Assembly: GCF_037392515.1 (NCBI RefSeq)
Contig: NW_027133899.1
Span: 186,001 to 250,000 of the forward strand
Reading direction: 5' to 3'
Length of the DNA stretch: 64,000 nt
DNA from: Haliotis asinina
Taxonomy: Eukaryota; Mollusca; Gastropoda; Lepetellida; Haliotidae
Part shown: in pieces, positions 11,601 through 23,394 of the stretch
Position numbering within the stretch: position 1 is the stretch's first letter
Layout of the letters: each line of letters begins with the position of its first letter
Made by a program: the position numbers and the translations under genes
The notes under the pieces: generated by a model
Databases searched by the model: none
Seen by the model: only the letters and a program-made list of their open reading frames with translations
What the model was told of the DNA's origin: nothing

Positions 11601-12733
11601 AATACCCAACACCACTCTAACATATTGTCAAGTTGATGGCATCTGGCCCGTGTTATTGACTGCACAAAAATTCTGCTGTTTTGGATCCCTCTAACCATGG
11701 TAACTCGAGATCTACATGAAGAAAATAAGCTGATCTTTTCCATTGGGGCTGTGCCGCCACAACACAACTTCATAACTGGGTATCATGAGATAAAAGCATG
11801 CAAACTTAAACAGCAAAGTTGATTAAAAGTATTAACTACACAAAGGCATGAATGGCAATCTTTACAATTATGAAATGAGCATGATAAAAACTTCTTTTTC
11901 TTTTTAACTGTCATTTCAAACATAAATCAAACATGAATCCCAATTCTCCTGCTCCTTATTCAACAAACACTTACATAACATGGCATGCAGTACTGCAGTA
12001 CGGTGTGCCAACTGAGAATAATTGTCTTGCTATGAGAACATGTAATGAAAATAATTAGCGAGATATACTGCATTTCTTTGCGTTCATGAGTCACGTGATC
12101 ATCAGTCACATGATAAAACGCCATAAGTCTTCCCAACTGCAATATTGCAAGCACTTCAACAACATAAATAATTTCACTTCTTTGAATTTGAAAGGATTTA
12201 GCAGTTTGTCATCATTCATAGAACCCTTCTACCTCCAACATCTTAAGGAAATATGCTGCCAAAACTCGACGTACGAAAGTTTCTAAAATCTGCAATAATA
12301 AACGATTGCCAACAACACACATTTTCTTCCATCAAATCCGCACACAAAGGATCGTTACCTACCTACCTGCAGCTTATCAGCGTAACCCGTCTAGACAAAA
12401 CACGGTCTGCGTCGACACACAGATTAACTCCGCGAAACAAGACGCTGATCCACAGGTGTCAGACTTGCGTCCCTCAGCCTGACATAGTCACACACAACAC
12501 ACCTTAGTACACTTCTTCAAATGTCGTCATAAGGAGCTCCGTCATTAACCTAAAGAGCTTTCTGAGACAAGGGAGTGTCACGTCTCCAGAACAAGCTCGA
12601 ACACTCACCTGCAGGTAACAAGCAAACGCGTGAGGGAAACTCCGAACGAACTAAATGACCTGAGGTCACTACGAGAACGAGGCTGTCTCAACGCGCAGGT
12701 TATCCCCAGACATCTAACAGTATGACGACTTAC
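8651..12733. other. 4 kb of non-coding, AT-rich sequence
   Basis: No recognisable gene, RNA or mobile element. Short frames of 60-80 codons (for example 8617-8844 and 11534-11773, minus; 11138-11353, plus) have no motif, signal sequence or splice context that I can use. The sequence is mostly unique at this scale and may be intergenic or intronic. Confidence 0.4.
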
Positions 12734-12949
12734 TCTTTGCGTGAACTTGAGGTATTCCGTGGCGAGAGGTGTGGCGATGTACATGATGATAAAGACTGCA
12801 TAGTTGCAGACAATGGACGCGACTCTGTGGTACGTTGTGTCAGGGAGCCCATATATAGAGTATGCTTGTAGAGTATCCCTGGTTGTGCGTTCTTTTAGGA
12901 ACATAGTGTAGGAATCACCATGATCGATTGTTATGGCACAAACTGGCAT
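12734..12949 (-). CDS. candidate first coding exon, membrane protein
   Basis: From an ATG at 12949 the minus strand is open for exactly 72 codons and then meets a consensus splice donor, CAAAGA followed by GTAAGT (donor at 12733-12728), in phase 0. The peptide starts MPVCAITIDHGD and contains one hydrophobic stretch (VASIVCNYAVFIIMYIATPL, residues 43-62) long enough for a membrane segment, followed by ATEYLKFTQR. I do not recognise the family and found no matching downstream exon. Downstream of the donor the frame continues into lower-quality sequence, as expected for an intron. It could also be an internal exon whose acceptor lies upstream of 12949. Confidence 0.38.
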
Positions 12950-12959
12950 ATTAAAGTGT

Positions 12960-13461
12960 AAGTTGAATGACTAGGTCCACTGTTGGCGGACATCACATGC
13001 ACAGGTAAACACGAGTCCGGTAAACACATGGCGATAGTTGTTCAGAAATACATGTACAGGTAAACACATGGCGACAGCTAGTTGTTCAGCTTGTGTCGGA
13101 CTACCATCTGCCTTTCCGGATGGAATACATGTACTGAAACAAGTTAAAAGTGAACACCGGTTCCTGCCACCAGATTGTTTGTTACAGGAGCTGTGAGCCA
13201 GAGTGGTTAAATGAGTTTATGTAGGCACATACATTAATTCCCATAATTAGAGTCGCCTAGAAGAAGTAACACACAAATGTAATAACAGCCTTTTAATAGA
13301 CAATCATTACTTTCTTAAAGTTGTTGCTTATTGTATGGACCAGCTAAACTAACATTTTCATTCCTGCTTCTCACACTTGAGAAATTTAACCCTTGTTTCG
13401 CGAAATTCAATGAAATCAACATTAAGAAATTGAAACTCAGTGAAATACATGTACATGCGAT
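12960..13461. other. non-coding sequence with small repeats
   Basis: A phrase of about 25 bp, acatgtacaggtaaacacatggcga, is partly duplicated near 13000-13075. A second phrase, gaaattcaatgaaat(c/t)aac, occurs at about 13404 and again at about 13537. No gene was seen. Confidence 0.5.
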
Positions 13462-13527
13462 ACCAAAATTGTTTTGAGTAGTGGACATGTTAAAAGCAAA
13501 CAGCCATGCCTCAAGTGAGGTCATAAT
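13462..13527. repeat. 66-bp dispersed repeat, copy 1
   Basis: From accaaaattgttttgagtag to gtgaggtcataat, this segment is identical over 66 bp to 16694-16759, which lies inside the GPCR intron 3.2 kb away. It has no coding sense. It may be a very short mobile element or a recent copied patch. Confidence 0.9.
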
Positions 13528-13906
13528 GTTTCACGAAATTCAATGAAATTAACATTAAGAGATTAGAGAGTGAAAGATTTTTTTATTATAATATCGCAGT
13601 AGGGAGTGAACATTTGCATATTCAGCCACTAAAGCCTCATCCTCGATATCTCCAGAATGCATGCCCTGGAGGATGCTCAAACCGTGAATTATGCGATTCA
13701 TGGTCATCGTGTGAGACATCGCTCAAAACCTTCCTGTTCAGAGTTGCCTTATCTGTGTATCTTCTATCATCTCCGCGGGGTCATGTGTCCTTAGAGAATG
13801 GGTTCAAGTTACAGCTGGACTGTGATTATTATAAATGCATAACATTCCCTAGCGGTCCGCCAGTATTTCATGACAATGAGTGCTTTACGTGCGCTTCTTG
13901 CAGTCC

Positions 13907-13985
13907 TACACCTGGCGAACAAAGCCAATCGGCATCTGTACTACACCTGGCGAACAAAGCCAACCGGCATCTGTACTACACCTAG
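13907..13985. repeat. 36-bp tandem duplication
   Basis: The phrase ctacacctggcgaacaaagc plus caa(t/c)cggcatctgta occurs twice in tandem, followed by a third partial ctacacct. Overlapping plus-strand frames at 13614-13985 and 13870-14178 have no recognised domain and are not called. Confidence 0.8.
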
Positions 13986-14235
13986 AGCATGCAGCTCCGA
14001 CCGTATGACTGACGGGGATCTGGGCGGAGTTGCACCTGACGTGCGAGACGGCTCTGTTCCATCAAAGCGAAAACGGAAACACAACTTTTTCTGCGATCGA
14101 TCACGAAGCGTCAAAGTTCAGATTCTGTTGGGCACTGAGGTTTCAGGACTACACGTCTTACTTATGGATGGACAGTAATCCTTATTTCGAGTTATTAAAT
14201 CATTTATAGTTCTCATCTGAAGTCAAACGGACTGT

Positions 14236-15125
14236 ACACTATCTAACCACACGTGGACCAGACCTGGACTACCCTATATACCCGCACCTAGTTTACACCT
14301 GGATTACATTATCTCCCCACCCCTAGACTCCACCTGGACTACACTATCTACTCACCCCCAGATTACAACTGAACTACACTATGTACCAACAACTAGATGG
14401 CACTTGGAATACATTATCTCCCACCCCTAGACTCCACCTGGACTACACTATCTACCCAACCCCCAGATTACAACTGGACTATAGTGTCTACCCACCCCTA
14501 GATTATATCTGCACAACATTATATACCAACACCTGATTTGCACCTAGACCACACTATCTACCCACCCCTAGATTACACCTGGACTACACTATGTACACAC
14601 TCCCATGTTACACCTGGACTATAGTATCTACCCACACCTAGATTACACCTGTACTACATCATCTACCCACATCTGTATTACACCTGGACTACGCGATCCA
14701 CCCACATCTAGATTACACCTGTACTAGATCATTCACACCTAGATTACACCTGGACTACACTATCTACTCGCATCAGTATTACACCTAGATTACACCTGTG
14801 CTACATCATCGACCCACACCTAGATTACACCTGGACTACGCGATCCACCCGTATCTAGATTAAACCTGTACTAGATCATTCACGCCTAGATTAGACCCGG
14901 ACTACACTATCTACTCACATCTGCATTACACCTGGACTACACTGTCTACCCACACCTAGACTACACCTGCTGTACATAATCTACCCACACCTTGATTACA
15001 CCTGTACTACATCATCTATCCACATCTGCATTACACCTGGACTACGCTATCCACCCACATCTAGATTACATCTGGACTATACCATCTCGATATACCAAGA
15101 TTACATCGGGACTACGCTATCAACC
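14236..15125. repeat. 35-bp minisatellite (about 25 units)
   Basis: A long array of cacctggactacactatcta plus cccacacctagatta, with many single-base variants and a few deleted units. It is a moderately old minisatellite of about 0.9 kb with no coding frame. Confidence 0.94.
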
Positions 15126-15834
15126 ACGTTGTCTATACTACAGTCGATCGCGAGTTTAAGTGTTATATTTTTCTGTCGTCATTGTGTTTCGCTTGGTGTG
15201 TATTTTTTAAAATGATGTCTCGTTACTTGGTACAGGTGACATTTTCGTTCTTGGCACTGCTACTCATGAATCGTGGACTTGGGTCCGTCATTTAGTGACA
15301 TGTGTTACACTTAAACAAAGAAATATTAATACCGCCAATTTGATGTTCATTTGGATTAAAACGATTTCTAAAATATACACCCACGAATAGCATGATATTA
15401 TCCAATATGGCTGAATGAACACGGTGTAACAGTTTATTAACACGAGGGCTTTACGTGTGCTTCGGTGTCTACTTGGAGCAGTTGGATCACAAGGCTTCAC
15501 TGTGTGTTATGATGGGCATGCCGACACCATGCATCCGTGTGAAACTGTTAAACAGTTTCTTACGTCAAATCTGATTTAATATTCATTAATTATTTTCCTC
15601 TCCGGATTCTATACCTCGTGACCATGGTAGTTTATGTCGACATCTTGCTGTGTCAAGCTGCAGGAAGCAAATATCACCTGGAGGTGTTCTTTTGCATATT
15701 GTGCACGTCACATGGAAGTATTTATTTGCATATTGTGCACATCACGCGAGGGGTGTTTATATGCATATTACATTCCATGTTAAAGTGTCAGGTAGCTGCT
15801 ATCGTCAACCACGTGTATTGCTACATTTTCATCA
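15126..15834. other. non-coding sequence downstream of the GPCR array
   Basis: Unique-looking sequence. Near 15690-15770 the phrase tttgcatattgtgcac(g/a)tcac recurs twice, a small local duplication. No gene is supported. Confidence 0.45.
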
Positions 15835-15837
15835 CCT

Positions 15838-16230
15838 AGTTGTCTGGCGTACATCACCGCGACCCGGTATGGGATACTTCACCAGTTGTCTGGCGTACAT
15901 CTCTCGGTGTCCAGGATACATCACCAGGTGTTCGTCGTACATCACCCTGACCCGGTTTCAGGACTACATCAACATGTGTCTGGGGTACATCACCGGGTGT
16001 CTGTCGTTCATCACTAGGTGTCTGAGGTACAACACCGGGTGTCTGTCGTACAACATCGGTTGTTCGTCGTACGTCACCCAGACCCGGTGCCCGGAATGCA
16101 TCATACATCACCCGGTGTCCAGAATACATGACGGGGTGTCCGGCGCACAGCACCCAGTGCCTGGTTTTCATCACCCAGTGTCTGGAATACATCACCGGAT
16201 GTGTGGAGTACATCACCGGGTGTCGTCCAG
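15838..16230. repeat. ~21-bp minisatellite at the GPCR 3' end
   Basis: About 18 units of gtgtctggcgtacatcaccgg, most often 21 bp. The right edge reaches into the last codons of the GPCR, and the gene's TGA stop sits in a repeat unit (caccgggtgtcg at about 16213-16224). A plus-strand frame (15650-16411) and a minus-strand frame (15854-16216) across the array are by-products of a unit length divisible by three. Confidence 0.93.
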
Positions 16231-17530
16231 AGTCAAGGGGACCAGTCCCACACTAGCCAGAGTGTACACACTGTGTCTAGCGGAAGGGGTAGGATCCGAC
16301 CAGCAACAACAGCAACATACTCTCCTGAACACCTTGCCGACCGCAGGAATCTTGATGGCGTACACTAGAGGGTTGATGAGGCTGTTGAGGAAGCCCACGC
16401 CGGCTGTGTAGGTTAGGACGGCACCGAGGTCAACCCCTGTCTCTTCAACTAGGGGACGGTCAATCAGGACCAGTAGGAGGTACGTGCCTGGGGAATGAAA
16501 AAAAAAACGGCTGCTCAGCACGAGGCTCACACAAAATCCCAAGTAAATCTGGCTACATGACAACCTTCTCCAACTTTCTCAGCGATATGGAGTCTCCAAA
16601 GGCAATGCAATGGAGTAAGTGTACAATGTTCTAACGAGGTGGACTGCTGTCTACAGTACAAGGAGGTAACTCCCTCTACAAGTAACACGCTACACCAAAA
16701 TTGTTTTGAGTAGTGGACATGTTAAAAGCAAACAGCCATGCCTCAAGTGAGGTCATAATCAATTAGAAGCCCTGGCCTTGTATCTTATACTAGCAATACC
16801 TACCTACAGGCGCCCAACACAAGATATACATGCCAATGATGATGCCCACTGTCTTGGCGAACCTGAGCGTCGACCTAGGCGTGTTGCCTGAACTCGTCCG
16901 ACACAGCTGGGCGTGTATTGCCATGGCGTGCTTCCTGGCCAGAACGTAGATTTGTGGGTACAGTGTCACTATGGCAACCAAAGGTATCACAAATATGACC
17001 ACAACAGTCACAAGATAGCTAGTGGAGAATACGGTGAAGAAGTTACACGTCTGCTTCACTTGTGACCGGTTCCATCCAGCTACTGGCAGCACTGCCAGCG
17101 TCAGGGCCAACACCCACACAGAGGTGTTCAATACTGTCACTCTTTTGGACGTGAACACTCGTTTGTGCCGGAATGGGTCTTTGATTTTGACATATCTGTC
17201 CACTGTAAGCAACATAATGCTGAGTACAGACGCCATGTTTACACCAATCAGGAGCCCAAACCTGAAGAGACATTCGTGAACGTCTTTCCATTCAAGCATA
17301 GTGTATACACTGTTGTAGATTACGATGAGGCCAGTCAGGGCATCGGCCATGGCCAGGTTGACAATGAAGGAATTGGATCCGTCGTCGCGGGAGGAGCGTA
17401 GAGCCACGAGCACGACCATGTTAAGAACGATTTCCGTGATTCCCATGAGAAGAAGAAACGGAAGTCCTACAAGGTCGGTGAAGGTCACTGGACTTCCGGT
17501 GAAGGCAATGAAAGCGTAGCTGTTATTCAT
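16213..17530 (-). CDS. class A (rhodopsin-like) G-protein-coupled receptor
   Basis: Two exons, 17530-16804 and 16487-16213, join across a 316-bp intron (donor GTAGGT, acceptor CCCCAG, phase 1) to code 333 residues. The start is the first Met, followed by an N-glycosylation site (N2-N3-S4). Hallmarks in order: TM1 with N37; NLAMAD at 58-63 (TM2); C87 and C162 for the extracellular disulfide; DRY at 111-113 (TM3); W139 (TM4); P183 (TM5); CWAP at 238-241 (TM6); NPLVY at 281-285 (TM7). A C300-C304 cluster then marks a likely palmitoylated short tail. All key class A residues are present, so it should be a working plasma-membrane receptor coupling to G proteins. AGWN after TM4 and DRYVKIKDPF recall adenosine-receptor and related small-ligand or orphan receptors. 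That subfamily call is tentative and the ligand is unknown. The stop codon lies in a minisatellite. Confidence 0.92.
16694..16759. repeat. 66-bp dispersed repeat, copy 2 (in GPCR intron)
   Basis: Identical over 66 bp to 13462-13527. It lies wholly within the 316-bp intron of the GPCR (16488-16803) and makes up a fifth of it. Perfect identity implies a recent copying event or gene conversion. Confidence 0.9.
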
Positions 17531-17694
17531 TATGTGACTGCTTCCTATTGACTGTGTACGATTAATTTCTTCTTAGCAAAACAAAACATCTTCGCATTCC
17601 ACTTGATTGAACAAATCATGTTTACAAATACGCGAATCACAAAAACTGCTAGTACAGACACAGCAGAGTTGAACAGCTATGTCATGTCGCCCTC

Positions 17695-17865
17695 CCCTGT
17701 TGTGTACACCTATACTCGATGTGTACACTTGTACACTACGTCACAAGACGTGTACACCTGTACACACTGTCAAAAGAAATATGTACACTTATAGGCTGCA
17801 TCAAATATTGTATGTACACGTGTAAGGTGTACATCTGTACGCTGCACCACAAGGTGTGTTAATGT
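17695..17865. repeat. degenerate TGTACAC-rich repeat upstream of the GPCR
   Basis: Palindrome-rich units containing tgtacac(c/t)tgtacac recur irregularly about every 20-50 bp, 165 bp or more upstream of the GPCR start. It could act in the receptor's 5' region, but nothing shows this directly. Confidence 0.7.
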
Positions 17866-19560
17866 CGTTGTCGTGTGGGTTTTAAGTAGGTATCTGGCTG
17901 GGTGAGTCACGTGCTTTCCACCGACATCGCCGCGCCCCGAAGGATAGAGGAAGGGATACGATCGTCTCATGTTAATGCTCCTGGCATCGGGTGTCTGAAA
18001 ATATACATCTGAATTTGTATTTAATTTGCCGTAAATGTAAGACATTAAATTTAGAAGCGTTACTAATCTGATCGATCAAGGAACCATCACACATATTACA
18101 GAACTTACACATGAACATTAATCATGAATTTTAAAAGGTGAACCTCTATGTTACTTGACCGTTGACCTAGTTCCTCAGTACTGACCCAGAACAATTCCTT
18201 GTATTGTCTGTGAGCGTGTAGACTAGTTAACACGCTCGAACAGCTGCATGTAGCTGACTGTATTACAATATTCAGGTGATGGTCAGTCTGAAGAACTGAT
18301 CTAAAAAATTTAGCACAATGGTATAAAAGTGTCTCAGGGTGATAAGTTTTACACGATTATAAAACTATATTTCATCAACAGGGGATATCGGAACCGCGTG
18401 TCAGTGGGCAAAAGAGGACGTTTGGAAGCGTTAGAATCACCGTCTATCACTCGATACAATCGCAGCACCTGTAACTCTTGCCAGTTGTTAATATAGTGTA
18501 ACTTAAGTCAGACTTAGTGAAGTATTCGTTGACTCGAGGCCAGCTGCCTGCGTCAGAGTAGTGGTAGTGTTAGATCGTCATCCATCACTGTTCGCCTCAA
18601 GCACATCCTTGTTAGAATGTGTTTACAACACTGACTGTTAAACATTTTTCGACACTGCTTATCTTCAAGCGCAAACTATTAGACTCTTATACTTTTTTCA
18701 CAAAGCAGTTCAATATTGAAAATTATCATTCAACACGTCTGGCATTCTTCAAGAAACACAAGGCGAAGAATGGATGCACTGGCAGTTCACTGTGATGTAG
18801 GGCGAACAATATACTGCGAGTCCGGGTAACACATGCATATGTGCCGCACTGGCCAGTGACTGTCCGTCCCTCCTTGACTCTGGCTTGCCTCATCTTGGTC
18901 TGTCTGTGCTCTCCCCGTTGCCTGCCTGCTCCCCATTTGCAAGCTATCCTGTCTGCTTTTAAGGGTAAATGAAGATGTGGCCTCTCATGGACATAATCTG
19001 CTTAGTTGGTCATATTTGACTAGCTTGACGTATCTGACAAATGTGCATGACAAATAATGTTACATCATGCCTACATATGCTAAGATGCTGACAGAACACG
19101 TATTCATTTCTTCTATCTGTATATACATCCGTTTGTATGTATATATTCACCATTTCGTCAATCACCACTCGAACTACTTTACCACCTTCATGTCTGAACA
19201 CACAACATATTTGTCTAATCTCACAACATCGCGTCTAAATTCCGAACTTCTATATGTATGTTCAGCACTTCCATGTCCATAAGCACTCATATGAAGCATA
19301 AATTCGCTACATCTACGTTTGTCATGTCATTTGAGTGACAGTATGCTGACCTACTATGTTGAACTATGTAGAGTGCTTCCTCCTCTCACAGACGGGTCAA
19401 TGAATATATTTGAGAGTGAGCTGTATCAAAATATGACCAGGAAGACTGGGGCACATTCAACACTGGTTGCAGAGTCTATTTTAGAACCACACGCCGCTTC
19501 TATGGCTGCATTCACCTTTTTCTATCCATTTTCAAGTCGGTGTCTGTTTTTACCGGTTCT
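17866..19560. other. 1.7 kb of non-coding sequence
   Basis: No gene, RNA or repeat family could be supported. It lies upstream of the minus-strand GPCR and could hold its promoter or 5' untranslated exons. I see no decisive core-promoter motif. Confidence 0.4.
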
Positions 19561-19570
19561 CTATCCAGAT

Positions 19571-21232
19571 CGACAACTTCTATGACCACAATCACAGTTT
19601 CCGTCTACATTCACCACTTGCGTCTCCATTCACCAATTGTGTCTACATTCACCTCCTCTATGATTACATTCACTGCTTCTATGACTACATTCACCACTTG
19701 TGTCTTAAATCGCCACTTCTGTGTACATTCATATCTTGACTACATTTACCACTTGTCTACATTCACCACTTCTTTGACTACATTCACCACTTCTATGTCT
19801 ACATTCACCACTTCCGTGTCTACATTCACCATTTCTATTAGATTCACCACTTCTGTGTCTACATTCACATCTGTGTCTACATTCACCACTTCTGTGTCTA
19901 CATTCTCCACTTCTGTGTTTACATTCTCCCCATCTGTGTCTACATTCTCCACGTCTGTCTACATTTACCACTTCTGTGTCTACATTCACCACTTCCATGA
20001 CTACATTCACCACTTCTGTGTCTCATTCACCATTCCTGTGTCTACATTCACAACTTCTTTCACTACATTCACCACTTGTCTACATTCACTGCTTCTGTCT
20101 ACATTCACCTCTTCTATGATAACATTTACCACTTCTGTGTCTACATTCACCAATTCTGTGTCTATATTCGCCACTTGTCTACATTCACTGCTTGTGTCCA
20201 CATTCACTGCTTCTATGACTACAATCACCACTTCTATGACTACATTCACCATTTCTATTAGATTCACCACTTCTGTGTCTACATTCACCACTTGTAAGTC
20301 TACATTCACCACTTCTGTGTCTACATTCTCCACTTCTGTGTCTACATTTACCACTTCTGTGTCTACATTCTCCACTTGTGTCTACATTCTCCACATCTGT
20401 GTCTACATTCTCCACGTCTGTCTACATTTACCACTTCTGTGTCTACATTCACCACTTCCATGACTACGTTCACCACTTCTGTGTCTCATTCACCATTCCT
20501 GTGTCTACATTCACAACTTCTTTCACTACATTCACCACTTGTCTACATTCACTGCTTCTGTGTCTACATTCACCTCTTCTATGATAACATTTACCACTTC
20601 TGTGTCTACATTCACCAATTCTGTGTCTTAAATCGCCGCTTCTGTCTACATTCTCATCTCCTTTGACTACATTTACCACTTGTCTACATTCACTGCTTCT
20701 ATGACTACATTCACCACTTGTGTCTTAAATCGCCGCTTCTGTGTACATTCATATCTTCTTTGACTACATTTACCACTTGTCTACATTCACTGCTTCTATG
20801 ACTACATTCACCACTTCCGTGTCTACATTTGCCACTTGTCTACATTCACCGCTTGTGTCTACATTCACTGCTTCTATGACTACAATCACCACTTCTGCGT
20901 CTACATTCACTGCTTCTGTGACTACATTCACTATTTCTATGACTACATTCATTACTTCTGTCTACATGAACCACTTCTGTGTCTACATTCCCCACTTCTA
21001 TGTCTACAATCCCCACTTCTGTGTCTACATTCACAACTTCTTTAACTACATTCACAACATGTGTCTACACTCACCGATCCTGTGACTATATTCACCACTT
21101 CTGTCTACATTCACAACTTCTTTGACTACATTCACTTGTCTGCATTCCCTACTTCTATTACTTCATTCACTTCTGTGTCTACATTCACCATTTCTAGGAC
21201 TACATTCACCATTTCTAGGACTACATTCATCA
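19571..21232. repeat. 1.66-kb satellite of 21-bp units
   Basis: About 75-80 imperfect units of cttctgtgtctacattcacca, mostly 21 bp with some 15- and 18-bp variants. Larger blocks are themselves repeated. For example, tgtgtctcattcaccattcc recurs 463 bp apart (about 20019 and 20482), and a block with gtcttaaatcgcc occurs at about 19702, 20624 and 20721. The array therefore also grew by duplicating long segments. Because 21 is divisible by three, open frames run both ways: plus-strand STFTTSV heptads (19540-20463) and minus-strand heptads of the type EVVNVDT. Neither has a signal peptide, cysteine pattern or non-repeat domain, so I treat it as satellite. Confidence 0.93.
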
Positions 21233-21611
21233 TAGTTTCTACGACATGTAGCTTCACACACATCAGATGGTGTTAGTCACTGTTGTATTCAGCATTCAGT
21301 TTCGTTTTCCCCTTTAAAATCTTACTTGCCCTATATGTCATGTAAATTGCCTGGTTTAGTTATGCCATGGCAATGGGTAATAAATGTGCCTTACTGAAAA
21401 AATTTTATGGATAAAACTTCTTTTATTTTGTGAATGCAGATGTTTGAACCATTGTCTCGCAGAAATTCCTGTTTGATAACTGTACAAGAATCTGCGCAAT
21501 GTATAAATAAGAGAAGATGTCACCCATAACATTTGTTCCTAATAATACTATTAAATGGGACAAATGAAAAAATTCAAAAGTTTTGAAATTCATATGTCAT
21601 CATATTTTTTG
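21233..21611. other. non-coding sequence
   Basis: AT-rich sequence between the satellite and the SINE; nothing recognised. Confidence 0.4.
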
Positions 21612-21624
21612 TCTGAGAATTTGT

Positions 21625-21897
21625 GACCCGTGAAGGTCCCGGGGTAGAATAGGCCTTCAGCAACCCATGCTTGCCATAAAAGGTGACTATGCTTGTCATA
21701 AGAGGCGACTAACGGGATCGGGTGGTCAGACTAGCTGACTTGGTTGACACATGTCATCGGTTCCCAATTGTGCAGATCGATGCTCATGTTGTTGATCACT
21801 GGATTGTCTGGTCCAGACTCGATTATTTACAGACCGTCGCCATATAGCTGGAATATTGCTAAGTGCGACGTAAAACTAAACTCACTCACTCACTCAC
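21625..21897 (+). mobile_element. SINE-like element, complete copy (273 bp)
   Basis: Starts gacccgtgaaggtcccgggg and ends in (actc)n. It is flanked by a perfect 13-bp target duplication, tctgagaatttgt, at 21612-21624 and 21898-21910, so this is a full insertion. The internal ggtccagactcg could be a weak pol III B box, although a tRNA origin is not obvious. The 3' part, tagctggaatattgctaagt plus gcgacgtaaaactaa and (TCAC)n, is probably what its partner LINE recognises. Further copies in the window are at 43317, 50972, 51988 and (minus) 23803. From memory this is a very common family in abalone sequence. Confidence 0.93.
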
Positions 21898-21910
21898 TCT
21901 GAGAATTTGT

Positions 21911-23390
21911 ATTCTTGAATGGGGGCTCTTAAACAGATAATAGGACCTATACTGAAACAATGCATGAAAACTGTCTTCACTGATACAACAGATCATAAAT
22001 TGGATTATAGTTACAGGTTCGTCAGTCCCTTGGAACTAACATGTACTAAAGCTATTTTACTAGTATACTGAACATGCGTCAAGATGCACTACCATATAAT
22101 GACAGTAATGTTGATAATCAGAAAATGAAAAGAAGAACAGGCATTGGCTCACCTTGCTTGTTCCACTGGCCGGCGCTGAGTGTTACTGGCAGTAAGTAGA
22201 TCAAGTCTAATTATAATCAGTAGTGAAAGTGGCTCATATCAAATTGCCGCATGTGTGCATACACAGAAGGAAGCGTCCACTTATGAAATAGAACATTATA
22301 TTCATGCTTACAAAAACACCAGCAGATAAAAGTGTGCCTTCAGTTTTCATGTGCGGAAGGGTATGGGTCGAAATATTTTCATATTTCCTTTTTGGTTACA
22401 CAGGATGATGGCGCTCAACAGATTTCCATTCTGTCTACACATAACACTTCCAACAGGAAGTTAGTTTGGATTTTGATTGTTCAATAATTTTCCCTTTGTA
22501 ACAGTAACTGGGTATTAAGCCTCCTATATAACGCTACACATGGGCTACACTTGGGCATTTCAACACGAACAAAACTCTCGTGAAATTGGTTCATAAATTG
22601 TTACTCACAACACTGAATAGTTCAGTTAACCCGGTTAATAACCGGCTATAGACAGATATAAACCATTGTTGCTTCAATTGTTTTTTAAAAAAAAAATGAC
22701 CATTTATCGCACGATTTTACCTATTAAACAATCACAAAGATGACGCCTAGCAACTCAGTTCGTTTCATAGCTGTATATAAGGAAAATGTATGACTAGATT
22801 TTCCCATATCTTTATTTTGTCACCATAAGGACATCTTGATTTGAAGTTGAATGGTCCAAATGTCTCAGCTGATGCAATATACAAATAATACAAACCAAAT
22901 GTTCTTTACATGAAGACATAAATACAAAGTATAGCAAAATAATTAAGAGCAAGAGCTGAACTTGCCCTTTTCCAGACAATGAACCATTACCATGTATCAT
23001 TATATTTTCTTCATAGGAATTAAGAAAATACAATTTACAATAAAAGCAGAGAATGCAAGATTAAAGAATAAAATGAACTTAAAAAGATTAATGTTCACTA
23101 AAAACTTTGATGAGACTAAAGCATTGAACCATCATATATTAAATAAACAAACACGAAAATAATTTGAATCCACTGTGATCAATGGGTGATGCTTATTGGC
23201 AAGAAAAAATGCTAATGATTCACTTACTCATTGTGGCTTTCCTGGCAACAAGATTTGTACTTGAAATGTGGCTTTAGCAACAATAGGTACTTTTCAAATG
23301 TGGCCTTCCAGAGTTTCATGATGGAGATCAGTACAGGGCCTTTTTAGGGTAAAATACCAAAATTTAAGCTTTTAAGCTTTTCAAGCCTGA
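21911..23390. other. 1.5 kb of non-coding sequence
   Basis: No supported feature. At 23230-23320 the minus strand is open through IMKLWKATFEKYLLLLKPHF and then meets GTAAGTG, a possible exon end. There is no convincing acceptor upstream, so it is not called. Confidence 0.4.
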
Positions 23391-23394
23391 GTGT

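Noticed and set aside
15650-16411. 253-codon plus-strand frame opposite the GPCR 3' end
   Set aside because: It is antisense to the receptor's last exon and runs through the 21-bp minisatellite; low-complexity repeats only.
19540-20463. 307-codon plus-strand frame
   Set aside because: It is wholly inside the 21-bp satellite. A unit length divisible by three leaves frames open on both strands, and there is no domain, signal sequence or splice context.
23230-23330. Minus-strand exon ending at GTAAGTG
   Set aside because: The peptide is plausible but there is no acceptor upstream and no relation to neighbouring candidate exons.
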